DNA of 64,000 nt. It comes from JBKHAJ01 sp964641125 (GTDB lineage Bacteria > Spirochaetota > Spirochaetia > SPDA01 > CAZSGZ01). The notes under the pieces are model-generated. The model saw nothing but the letters and a program-made list of their open reading frames with translations. It searched no databases and had not been told where the DNA came from. The stretch spans positions 17,152 to 81,151 of the forward strand of contig CAZXMO010000005.1 in NCBI GenBank assembly GCA_964641125.1, read 5' to 3'. Positions 8,764-17,600 of this stretch are shown here, one piece after another. The position numbers were made by a program, and so were the translations under genes. How positions within the stretch are numbered: position 1 is the first letter of the stretch; every line of letters begins with the position of its first letter.

Positions 8764-8791
8764 TGAGGTATATTAGAACCGAAGAGGAATT

Positions 8792-10024
8792 ATGAACAAT
8801 CCACTGCAACTTGCAATGGTCAATTTTAAAAAGGGCGCGTATATCATCGTAGAGGGTAAGCAGAATGCCGACCATTTCTATATCATCCGCGGTGGAAAGG
8901 TTCAGATAGGGAAAGAAGTCGAGGTGGTCGAAGAGGAGGGGGGAAATATCCTTACCCCCGGAGATTTTTTCGGGGTCGTAAGTACCATGTCCTCCCACAG
9001 CCATATCGAGACCGCCCGGGCGCTTACCGATGTAACCCTGATTTCGGTTCACAGAGATCAGTACGGCATGCTGATCGAGAAGAACACGCCTGTGGCGATG
9101 AAGATCATCCAGGGTTTCTCCCGGAAAATGCGCTATCTCGATGAGGCGCTGACCAGGCTCACCTTGAAGAGTTCCGCCGTGGAGGACCCCTCCCACCTGT
9201 TCAAGGTCGCCGAGTATTATGCCCGGCAGAGCCAATACAATCAGGCATATTATGCATATTATCAGTACCTCAAATACAGTCCCAACGATCCTAATGTAGC
9301 CGTCGCCAAGGAACGAATGGCCAAGATAAAGCCTTACGCCAAGGCGGTGTACCTCGAGTCGAGATCGGACGAGTTCAACCGGGTCTATCCCAAGGACACA
9401 ATGATTTTTTCGGAGGCCCAACCCGGGCAAGAGCTCTATATAATCCAGAAGGGGAGCGTCAAAATCACCAAGATAGTCAACGACAACGAGGTGCTCCTCG
9501 CGGTCCTCAAGCCGGGGGATATCTTCGGTGAGATGTCGATTCTCGAAAACAAGGTCAGGTCCGCCTCGGCCATCGCCTATGAGGACGCTAAACTCCTTGC
9601 CGTAAACAAGGCAAATTTCGAGCGGATGGTTTCTACCCAGCCGCAGATCATAACCCGTCTCACCCAACTGTTAGCGGAGAGAATCTGGTTCATCTATAAG
9701 CAGCTCGCCAATACCCAGATAACTGATCCCCTGGGAAGGCTCTACGACGCCCTCCTTATACACCTGGAGAAAAACCGGGTCCCGATCCGGCAGGGCGAGG
9801 CCTACACCTTCGATTTTGGGGCCAAAGAGCTGGTCAACATGGTCGGTCTACCCTCCAAAGAAGGGAACGTGGTGGTCCGGCAGCTCTTCGACAGCAAAAA
9901 ATTTCGCCTCGTGGACAATAAAATTCACACCTCCGACATGGAGGAAATCGAGAAACAGGCCAAATACTATCGTAAGATGGAGAAAATAGAAAAGGCCCGA
10001 AAGGCCGGCTCTCACAAGCACTGA
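8792..10024 (+). CDS. regulator with two cyclic-nucleotide-binding domains
   Basis: 410 residues: cyclic-nucleotide-binding domain 1 (about 8-115), a helical TPR-like linker (about 135-190, HLFKVAEYYARQSQYNQAYYAYYQYLKY), domain 2 (about 195-310), then a CRP-like helical/winged-helix region (about 310-385). Domain 2 keeps a CRP-type phosphate-binding cassette, FGEMSILENKVRSAS, with the Arg that contacts the cyclic phosphate. Domain 1 has FGVVSTMSSHSHIETARA and lacks that Arg, so it is probably structural. A Lys-rich C-terminal tail ends the protein. The family is a cytoplasmic transcription regulator or effector; DNA binding is inferred from ELVNMVGLPSKEGNVVVRQL. AGAGGA is the Shine-Dalgarno. 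A single-gene unit, convergent with the next gene. Confidence 0.85.
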   Translation: MNNPLQLAMVNFKKGAYIIVEGKQNADHFYIIRGGKVQIGKEVEVVEEEGGNILTPGDFFGVVSTMSSHSHIETARALTDVTLISVHRDQYGMLIEKNTPVAMKIIQGFSRKMRYLDEALTRLTLKSSAVEDPSHLFKVAEYYARQSQYNQAYYAYYQYLKYSPNDPNVAVAKERMAKIKPYAKAVYLESRSDEFNRVYPKDTMIFSEAQPGQELYIIQKGSVKITKIVNDNEVLLAVLKPGDIFGEMSILENKVRSASAIAYEDAKLLAVNKANFERMVSTQPQIITRLTQLLAERIWFIYKQLANTQITDPLGRLYDALLIHLEKNRVPIRQGEAYTFDFGAKELVNMVGLPSKEGNVVVRQLFDSKKFRLVDNKIHTSDMEEIEKQAKYYRKMEKIEKARKAGSHKH

Positions 10025-10033
10025 TTCCCGCCT

Positions 10034-10780
10034 TTAGAAAAATTCGACTAACCGAAAGAATCCCCCCTGAAAAGACCGGAGGGAGAAGGTGGAACCGTTC
10101 CTGCGTAATATACAGAGGATCTGGAAACCTCCCGGAAGAGCGAGGGGAAAGACCACTGTTCCGGAGGCGGTGCTCTTGGCAATCACCTCTTCCGGGAGTT
10201 CGGCGATCGCGCCGTGGACGAAGACGTAATCGAAGGGAGCACCGCTGATAAACTCGGGGAGAGTGGTCGAAGTGGAAAGAGCGATGTTGTCGTACCCGAG
10301 CTCTTCGAAGAGGGATTCGAACCGCTCGTACAGGACGGTTCTAAACTCGATGCAGGTGACCCGCGAGACAACACGAGAGTAGAGGGCCGCGGTATAGCCG
10401 GTATTCTCCCCGATTATGAGCACCGAGGACGTGTCCGAAGGAGAGGTCTCCTCGAGTACCGAGGCAAGGAGGGAAGGAGAGGGAAGAACCGCACCGCCGG
10501 GACCCGGAAGATAAGTGTCGGCGTAGGCGAGACTGATGAAATCCTCTTCGAGAAAGCGATGCCTCGGGACCGATCTGAGGGCGTCGAGTATCCGCGGATC
10601 AGTTGTTACTCCGGTCGTCTCGATTTCACGAACCATCTGCTCGCGAAGATCGTCGGGAGTGAGATCGGCGAAAAAGGGCAGCTCCTGCGCCGGGGTACCC
10701 TGCGCTGAAAGAAAGAATACGATCGCCCCTAGGGAGCATGAGACGAGGCGGAGAATGGATTTTCGATGAGTGCGTTTCAT
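10034..10780 (-). CDS. exported protein with a degenerate protein-isoaspartate methyltransferase fold
   Basis: 248 residues. A signal peptide (about 1-31, with AIVFFLSAQGTPA) precedes a region that follows the protein-L-isoaspartate O-methyltransferase (Pcm) family: RDPRILDALRSVPRHRFL-type start, FISLAYADTYLPG, and a Rossmann-like LIIGENTGYTAALYS (121-135). The catalytic stretch normally reading T-I-S-Q-P is V-L-P-S-P (98-102), and the glycine-rich SAM loop G-x-G-x-G is reduced to GENTG. Export plus these changes argue against repair of isoaspartate with cytoplasmic SAM; a binding or structural role is more likely. No Shine-Dalgarno is present; the promoter abuts the start codon. Confidence 0.75.
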   Translation of the reverse strand: MKRTHRKSILRLVSCSLGAIVFFLSAQGTPAQELPFFADLTPDDLREQMVREIETTGVTTDPRILDALRSVPRHRFLEEDFISLAYADTYLPGPGGAVLPSPSLLASVLEETSPSDTSSVLIIGENTGYTAALYSRVVSRVTCIEFRTVLYERFESLFEELGYDNIALSTSTTLPEFISGAPFDYVFVHGAIAELPEEVIAKSTASGTVVFPLALPGGFQILCILRRNGSTFSLRSFQGGFFRLVEFF

Positions 10781-10790
10781 CGTGGAGGGA

Positions 10791-10819
10791 ACTATATCAT
10801 GTAGGACTCAGGTTGTCAG
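10791..10819 (-). promoter_or_regulatory. near-leaderless promoter of the exported Pcm-like gene
   Basis: On the minus strand CTGACA (10814-10819), 17 bp spacer, TATAGT (10791-10796), then ten bases to the ATG. The predicted transcript has only about 2-4 bases before the start codon. The -35 overlaps the -35 of the divergent valS promoter base for base. Confidence 0.7.
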
Positions 10820-10841
10820 CAGAATAGGAATTTGATAGTAT
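10813..10841 (+). promoter_or_regulatory. valS promoter
   Basis: TTGTCA (10813-10818), 17 bp, TAGTAT (10836-10841). It gives a leader of about 28 bases holding AAAGGAG (10865-10871) before the valS ATG. It shares its -35 bases with the opposite-strand promoter, so the two divergent promoters probably exclude each other. Confidence 0.6.
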
Positions 10842-10876
10842 GCCTGAACCGAAAATATGTACGCAAAGGAGCAGTG

Positions 10877-13522
10877 ATGAAAGCGATCTCGCTGGCGAAG
10901 GCTTTCGATCCCAAAGAATTCGAGAGCAGGACTTACGAGTTCTGGCTCGAAAACGGTTTTTTCAAACCCGATACCGACGCCCGGGACAGGTTCGTCATTG
11001 TCATTCCGCCTCCTAATGTCACCGGAGTTCTTCACATGGGACACGGTCTCAATATCGCACTCCAGGATATCCTCATCCGTTATCACCGGATGATCGGGGA
11101 GAAGACCCTTTGGGTTCCCGGGACCGATCACGCGGGAATCGCCACGCAGAACGTGGTGGAGCGGAAACTGCGGCAGCAGGGCATAGAGCGGACCGAGATC
11201 GGCAGAGAGCGCTTCATCGAGGAAACGTGGAAGGTGAAACACGAGCACCACGGAGTGATAACTCAGCAGATGAAGGAGATCGGAGCATCCTGCGACTGGG
11301 ACCGGGAGAGGTTTACCCTGGACGAAGGGCTCTCCGAGGCGGTGAGAGAGGTCTTTGTCGGGCTCTACGAACGGGGCCTGGTCTACCGGGGACACTACCT
11401 GGTCAACTGGTGCGGCTCCTGCGGAACCGCCCTGTCCGATGACGAGGTTGAACACTGGGAAGAGGCGGGTAAGCTCTATCACTACTATTATCCTTTGGAG
11501 GACGGAAGCGGGGCGGTGGAGATCGCCACCACCCGGCCGGAGACCATGCTCGGAGACACCGCGGTGGCGGTCCATCCGAAGGATTCCCGCTACACAAAGG
11601 TGGTGGGAAAAAGGGTCCGCCTTCCCCTGTCCGACCGGCTCATTCCCATCGTTGCCGACGAGTTCGTGGACATGGAGTTCGGTACCGGCGCGGTCAAGGT
11701 GACCCCCGCCCACGATCCCAATGACTGGGCGATAGCCGAGCGGCACGGGCTCGAGAAGCTCAATATTTTGAACGCCGACGGGACTCTGAACGATTTGGTG
11801 CCCGGGCCCTACCGGGGTCTGCCGGTCACGGAGGCGCGGAAACGGGTAGTAGAGGATCTGAAGGCGGAGGATCTCTTTATACGGGACGAGGATCATCCGC
11901 ACCAGGTGGGGCACTGCTACCGGTGCGGCACCCTGGTGGAGCCTTTTTTGAGCAGGCAGTGGTTTGTCCGGATGAAGCCCTTGGCGGAGAAGGCTTTAGG
12001 GGCTCTTCATGACGGTGATATCAGATTTTTTCCCAAGAAGTGGGAGAACACCTACACCCACTGGCTCGATAACATCCGGGACTGGTGTATTTCCCGGCAG
12101 CTGTGGTGGGGTCATCGTATCCCGGTGTGGTACTGCGACGAATGCGGCGAGATGATGGTCCGTCGAGTCGATCCCGGCCGGTGCAGTTCCTGTGAGAGTA
12201 CCTCGATCCGGCAGGACCCCGACGTATTGGATACCTGGTTTTCCTCCTGGCTGTGGCCCTTTTCGACACTAGGCTGGCCGGAAGAGACGGAGGATTTGAA
12301 AACCTTCTTTCCTACAACCGCCCTCGTGACCGCTTATGACATTATCTTTTTCTGGGTGGCACGAATGATCATGGCGGGGATGGAATTCATGGGGGAGGCC
12401 CCCTTTCGGGATATCTATATACACGGTTTAGTTCGGGACAAGCAGGGACGAAAGATGTCGAAATCCCTCGGCAATGGGATCGACCCCTTGGAGATCGTTC
12501 ACGAGTACGGCGCCGACGCCCTCAAGTTTACCCTCTCCTTCTTAGCGGCCCAGGGCCAGGATATTCTCATCGACGAGGAGAGTTTTAAGCTCGGCTCCAA
12601 GTTCGCCAACAAGATCTGGAACGCCGCCCGGTATCTCTTGATGAATCTCGAAGGAAGGAGTTTAGTCGAGGTGAATCCCGGCGATCACGACGACTCGGAC
12701 CGGTGGATACGTCACCGGATGAATGAGACCGTAAGCCAAGTCCGGACCGCTATGGCAAGCTTCCGGTTCAACGACGCCTCTCAGGGGGTGTACGAATTCT
12801 TCTGGAATGATTTCTGCGATTGGTATATCGAAGCCTCGAAGCTCAAGCTCTATTCCGATTCCAAAGAGGTCAAGGATCGGGCCATCTCGGGGCTCATCGA
12901 GCTCTTGAAAGAATCGCTCAAGATGCTCCATCCCTTTCTGTCGTACATCACCGAGGAAATTTATCGTAAACTCCCCGATTCGGGAAAGAGTATCATGGTC
13001 GCGGATTATCCCGAATACAGGAAAGATTGGGAGCATCCCGAAATTTCCGAACGGTTTAATCTTATGCAGGAGCTCATTCGGGGTATCAGGACCCTCCGCA
13101 GCGAGTTCACCATACCTCCGGCCGTAAAGGTTCGGGCCCACATCCGAACCGACGAGGGATTCGCCGCGGAAGATTTTTTCCGGCGGAACCTCCCCCTCAT
13201 AACCGACCTCGTCGGCGGGAGTACGATAACCCTCGGATCTCAAGCGGCGGACCGCTCGGGGAGCATTCCCGTTCCCGGTAAGGGGTATGAGGCGCTCGTC
13301 TACATCAAGGAAGCGGTGGATATCGATACCGAAATAGGAAGGCTCGAGAAAGAGCAGGAGAAGGCTAAGGCACAGCTTAATAAGGTGCTGAAAAAGCTCG
13401 GTAACGAGCAGTTTCTCGATAAAGCCCCTGAAGAGATCGTCGCTAAAGAACGGGAGATTTCCGCCGAGCTCGAAGAAAAGATCGGGAAGATCGAGCGGTA
13501 CCTGTCCGATCTTTCAGGCTAG
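10877..13522 (+). CDS. valS: valyl-tRNA synthetase
   Basis: Class I synthetase charging tRNA-Val with an editing domain that removes mischarged Thr; 881 residues from the ATG at 10877. This start follows AAAGGAG; the frame is open upstream to 10832 but that stretch overlaps the promoter. The HIGH motif is HMGH in PPPNVTGVLHMGHGLN, and KMSKS is at 526-530. The editing domain (about 180-340) has TTRPETMLGDTAVAVHP, and zinc-type CxxC pairs occur at WCGSCG and YCDECG. The protein ends with the valine-type coiled coil (about 810-881, EKEQEKAKAQLNKVLKKL). It is convergent with the following gene; the two stop codons share CTAG. Confidence 0.97.
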   Translation: MKAISLAKAFDPKEFESRTYEFWLENGFFKPDTDARDRFVIVIPPPNVTGVLHMGHGLNIALQDILIRYHRMIGEKTLWVPGTDHAGIATQNVVERKLRQQGIERTEIGRERFIEETWKVKHEHHGVITQQMKEIGASCDWDRERFTLDEGLSEAVREVFVGLYERGLVYRGHYLVNWCGSCGTALSDDEVEHWEEAGKLYHYYYPLEDGSGAVEIATTRPETMLGDTAVAVHPKDSRYTKVVGKRVRLPLSDRLIPIVADEFVDMEFGTGAVKVTPAHDPNDWAIAERHGLEKLNILNADGTLNDLVPGPYRGLPVTEARKRVVEDLKAEDLFIRDEDHPHQVGHCYRCGTLVEPFLSRQWFVRMKPLAEKALGALHDGDIRFFPKKWENTYTHWLDNIRDWCISRQLWWGHRIPVWYCDECGEMMVRRVDPGRCSSCESTSIRQDPDVLDTWFSSWLWPFSTLGWPEETEDLKTFFPTTALVTAYDIIFFWVARMIMAGMEFMGEAPFRDIYIHGLVRDKQGRKMSKSLGNGIDPLEIVHEYGADALKFTLSFLAAQGQDILIDEESFKLGSKFANKIWNAARYLLMNLEGRSLVEVNPGDHDDSDRWIRHRMNETVSQVRTAMASFRFNDASQGVYEFFWNDFCDWYIEASKLKLYSDSKEVKDRAISGLIELLKESLKMLHPFLSYITEEIYRKLPDSGKSIMVADYPEYRKDWEHPEISERFNLMQELIRGIRTLRSEFTIPPAVKVRAHIRTDEGFAAEDFFRRNLPLITDLVGGSTITLGSQAADRSGSIPVPGKGYEALVYIKEAVDIDTEIGRLEKEQEKAKAQLNKVLKKLGNEQFLDKAPEEIVAKEREISAELEEKIGKIERYLSDLSG

Positions 13523-14661
13523 AGCGAGAGGATGTACTCGGCTATCGGCCCGGTGCCGTTGCGGATATTTAGAGACCGGATGTTCGACCGCATCTTCTTC
13601 CACACCTCGTCGTTCTCGGTAAGAAGGCGTATTTTTTCGACGACTTCTTCGGGAGTTGGAGCGTAGAAACCGGCCCGGTTTTCCACGACGAACTCGACGT
13701 TTCCCTTCTCCTGCCCATAGAGATAGGTCGATATGATCAGGGGTTTTTCGAGAATGAGCGCTTCCATCAGGGTCGCGGGCCCGCCTTTGGTGACAATGAT
13801 ATCGCAGATGTTCATGAGCTCGAAAACGAAGTCGACGAATCCGAAAATATGAACACGCTTGCCGGGACGGCGCGCCGCCATTGCCCGGGCACGCTTCTTC
13901 AGCTGGTCGTCCTTTCCGCAGACTAAGACCGCTTCGGCATTGAGGTCGGATTTCAGGAAAGCGCGCAGGAATTCCTCTCCCCGGGGGAAGCCTTCTCCGC
14001 CCCCTATAAAAAGGACCGTCCGCAGGTCCCGGGGAATGCCCCTTTTCCGTCGCCGCTCTTCGATGATGTCGGGAGGCATTTTTCCCTCAAAGTCGCCCTT
14101 GAGAATCAGAGAAAAATTTGTGACCCGGGAAGGAGAGAAACCGTGCTCCTCTATCGCCTCTGCGACCAGCTTCTCGGAAAAGACGACCGTCGGAAGGTTA
14201 GGGCGGCTGAACCACAGGGGGTGGGCGGTAAAGGGGTCGGTGACGATGGTGCAGACCTTAGGCCTGTCACTGCGTTTCATGCTCCTGAGCGCCCAGGTGA
14301 CCGGACGGAGGAGCAGGAAATGGAGAATCACCAGCTTGTCGATTTCGTTCTCCCGGATATAATTCCGCAAGGGTTTTCGAATGACCAGGTAGATGAAAAA
14401 GCTCCAAAAAACCCCCACAACCTTGAGTTTGGATATCTCGTAGAGGAGAATCCACATCGGTCGTACGGTATGGGAGGTAAAGCGGTACCCGTCCTGCAGG
14501 AGACGATTGGCGAGGAACGCATCCTCGGGAACGGGGTCGAAGAGATAGGTTTCCGCATCGCTCCGCTCCCTTCCCCGGATGTAGGATTGAAGCGCCCGGG
14601 CGGCTGATATATGACCTCCACCGGTCTTGAGGAATAAGAATGCAATCCTCTCGGTGCTCAT
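13519..14661 (-). CDS. glycosyltransferase of the MGDG-synthase / processive diacylglycerol glucosyltransferase type
   Basis: 380 residues of GT-B fold, family GT28-like. The N-terminal half starts IAFLFLKTGGGHISAARAL, the MGDG-synthase signature in which GGGH helps bind the lipid acceptor. The C-terminal half has the nucleotide-sugar site (VLFIGGGEGFPRG, then TKGGPATLMEALILEKPLII). Expected role: transfer of a sugar to diacylglycerol at the inner face of the membrane, making glycolipid. The sugar cannot be told from sequence. It lies four bases after the giant activase gene and probably shares its transcript; no Shine-Dalgarno is close. An alternative is a MurG-like activity on another lipid. 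Confidence 0.85.
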   Translation of the reverse strand: MSTERIAFLFLKTGGGHISAARALQSYIRGRERSDAETYLFDPVPEDAFLANRLLQDGYRFTSHTVRPMWILLYEISKLKVVGVFWSFFIYLVIRKPLRNYIRENEIDKLVILHFLLLRPVTWALRSMKRSDRPKVCTIVTDPFTAHPLWFSRPNLPTVVFSEKLVAEAIEEHGFSPSRVTNFSLILKGDFEGKMPPDIIEERRRKRGIPRDLRTVLFIGGGEGFPRGEEFLRAFLKSDLNAEAVLVCGKDDQLKKRARAMAARRPGKRVHIFGFVDFVFELMNICDIIVTKGGPATLMEALILEKPLIISTYLYGQEKGNVEFVVENRAGFYAPTPEEVVEKIRLLTENDEVWKKMRSNIRSLNIRNGTGPIAEYILSL

Positions 14662-14665
14662 ACGA

Positions 14666-17600
14666 CTACGACGCCTTTTCCCGGTTGGAACCGGATTTTT
14701 TGAAGAGCTCCTTCGCAGTTATGATCAGCATCTGCAGCCTGTTTTCGACGTTGGCGAAGCTTGTATCCGGATCGTAGTCGAGGCTCAGGATCTGGACCTG
14801 AGGATAGAGGCTCTTGATCGATTTGATCATACCCCTCCCGGTAATGTGATTGGGAAGGCATCCGAAGGGCTGAACAATAACGAAAGACCCGACTCCGTGC
14901 TTGATCATCTGAATAATCTCCGCGGGCATGAGCCAACCTTCACCGACGATGTAGCTCACGTCGATAAGATCCTCTATATTTCCGACAAGCTCATCGATCG
15001 AATTAGAGGATGCGGGAAAGCGGAATCCCTCGAGGCACGTATCGACCTTTCCCTTGATGTGCGCTATCACCTTGTCGGAGATGCCCGCCACGATAAGGTT
15101 CCACAACGGATTGGGAAGCAGATTCCTCTGTGCCTTGTTCTTCTCGATGGTGTAGGAGCGGCGGAAAAAATCGAGCATCGAGGGAATCACCACCTCCATA
15201 CCGTTTTCCTCGAGGTACTTTTCGATGTTGCCGTTTGAAACCGGATGGTAGTTCAGGAGTATCTCCCCGACTATTCCTACTCGCGGGCGTCGTTTACTCC
15301 TGTCGACGGGAATCGCGTTGAAGGCGGCCACCGATTCTTCGAGGAGCTTCAGGGCCTTTCGGTGACCGTGGGGGACGCTCTCGGCGATCCTCCCCAAATA
15401 CAACTCAAAGATCTCCTCGCTCTTTCCCCGGACCGTCTCATACGGCCTGATCGAGCGCTTCATGTATTCGAGAGCGTCCATCATGGCGATCCCCCAAACA
15501 CCGCGGATCTGGAACATGGGGCTGAACTTTGCGCCGGGATGCATATTCTTGGTATCGCTGCCGGTGGTCATAATGGGGATTTGGGGATACCCCGCCTCGT
15601 CCAAGGCCTTGCGGGCCAAGGCGGCGTACTGTCCGGCCCGGCAGTCCTCGCAGTTCTTCGCCAAGGCCAGGGCAAGAGTATCCGGATCGTATTCGCCGCT
15701 CGTTATAACGGCTAAAGCCTCTCCGATATTGACCTGGGCGGGAAAGCAGATATCGTTGTGGACGTATTTTTTCCCGAGCTCTAGGGCTTTCCCGTCGGCG
15801 AGGGGCATCCGGAGCATATTGAACCCCTCTTTCCTCATTATTTCGGTCATGATTTTGGAGAAGGCCGGGGACAGGTTGGGGGCGAGAATAGTCTTCCCCT
15901 TGTCCCGGGTCAGAAACTTCGTGGTAAAGGCCTCTTTAAGTTCTCGGAACTTGGCAAACCGGCCTGATTCGGAGCTGTTCTTCCGTTTTGTCCGTACCGT
16001 CTCGAGAAACGACTTGATTCTGATTCTTAAAGGGCCTTGCACTTCGCTCTCGTCGAGCTTGAGAACAAGGAGCTCCTTGCCGCTGGTCTCCCGGAGAATC
16101 CGCTGCATCTCATCGCTTATAACCGCGTCGTGACCGCAGCCGAAGCTGGTCATCTGCACCAGTTCGAGATTTGGATTCTTGGCAACTGAAATTGTTCCCT
16201 CGATCATCCTGGCGTGAAAAGGGATGGTAGTTTCGATCCGTACGTTGGAGAGGTCCTGTTTGTGGAGGTTGGGGAGGGCGTCTAGGACCAACACCGGGAC
16301 TCCCCGCCTCGTAAAGTGGCTCGATAAGGAATGGTTGATCAATTCGTCTCCGTGGTAGGGTCTCCCCGCGAGGACGACACCGAAGTCGTATTTTTTCCCG
16401 ATCTGCTCCAAGACCTCCCTTCCCCGGCGGGTCATCTCGTAGTAGTACCTCGCCATCGCTTTGTCCCCCTCCTTCATCGCCCGAAAGACCTCGAGGCGGG
16501 GGATACCGAACTCCTGGGAGAAATAGCGGATGGTCTGCTTGTACTTAAGATTCTGGTTGTACCAATGAAACGTGGGATTATCGAAGGGAATGCCGTATTT
16601 CTTTTCCGGCTCATCGCTTCCCTCGATGACCACAGGATACCCCTGGACGATACTGCACACGTGATTTCCGTGGGCGGTCCGGTTTTCTTTCGGGATGCGG
16701 ACCATCATGGGCATGAAGATTCGATCCACGTTCCGTTCGATAAGGTCTTTCACATGGCCGTGGGCGAGCTTGGCGGGAAAGCATACCGTATCGGAGGGAA
16801 TCGAACGCAACCCTCGTTCGTAGAGATCGTAGCTGCTCCGGCGGGAAAGCGCTACGTCGAAGCCGAGGGATTCGAAAAAAGTCTTCCAGAAGGGGATGCT
16901 CGCCCAGAACTCCAAGCACCGGGGAATACCGATGGTGATGTTCTTTTTGCGTCCCACCTGCCGAGGCCCGTAGTCCATGAATAACAACCGGTTTTGTTCG
17001 GTAAAAAGATCGGGGATCGATTTGAGACGGTTGGCCGCCTCCTTGAGACGGCTCCGAGTCTTAGGGTCTTTTATGTCTCCGAGGATCTGACCCCGCTCGC
17101 ATCGGTTGCCGGTTATGTAGGTGGAACCGTCGTTGAAAGTCACTAAGGTGCGGCTGCAGTTATTCGCGCAGAAAGTACAGACGTGTCCCGGTTCTTTCCG
17201 GTATTCGAAATCCTCGATCGCTTCGAGTCCGATAAACGTAGACGGAGAAATACGCCGGGAATGCTCTTCCATCTTCCGCTTGGTCAAAAGAGCAATTCCG
17301 ATAGCCCCCATCTCCCCGGGAAAGGGGGGCCGGATGATCCGGGCATACGGAAGGTACTGCTCGAAGGCCCTCAAGACCGCGTCGTTCTTGAAGGTGCCTC
17401 CTTGGACCACGATAGTGTCTCCGAGGCTGTCGAGATTGGAGATGCGGAGGACCTTGGTAAAAACATTTTCGATGATGGAACGGCTGATTCCGGCGAGGAT
17501 ATCGTTGGAGGTTTTCCCGTTTTTTTGTTCGGTAATGATAGAGCTGTTCATGAACACGGTGCACCGTGAGCCGAGGCGGCTCGGGTTCTTGGCGCCGAAG

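Noticed and set aside
8677..8791. Possible tRNA or small RNA gene in a 115-base intergenic region
   Set aside because: No cloverleaf, TTCGA-type loop or strong hairpin is present; the region is explained by the promoter at 8734-8763.
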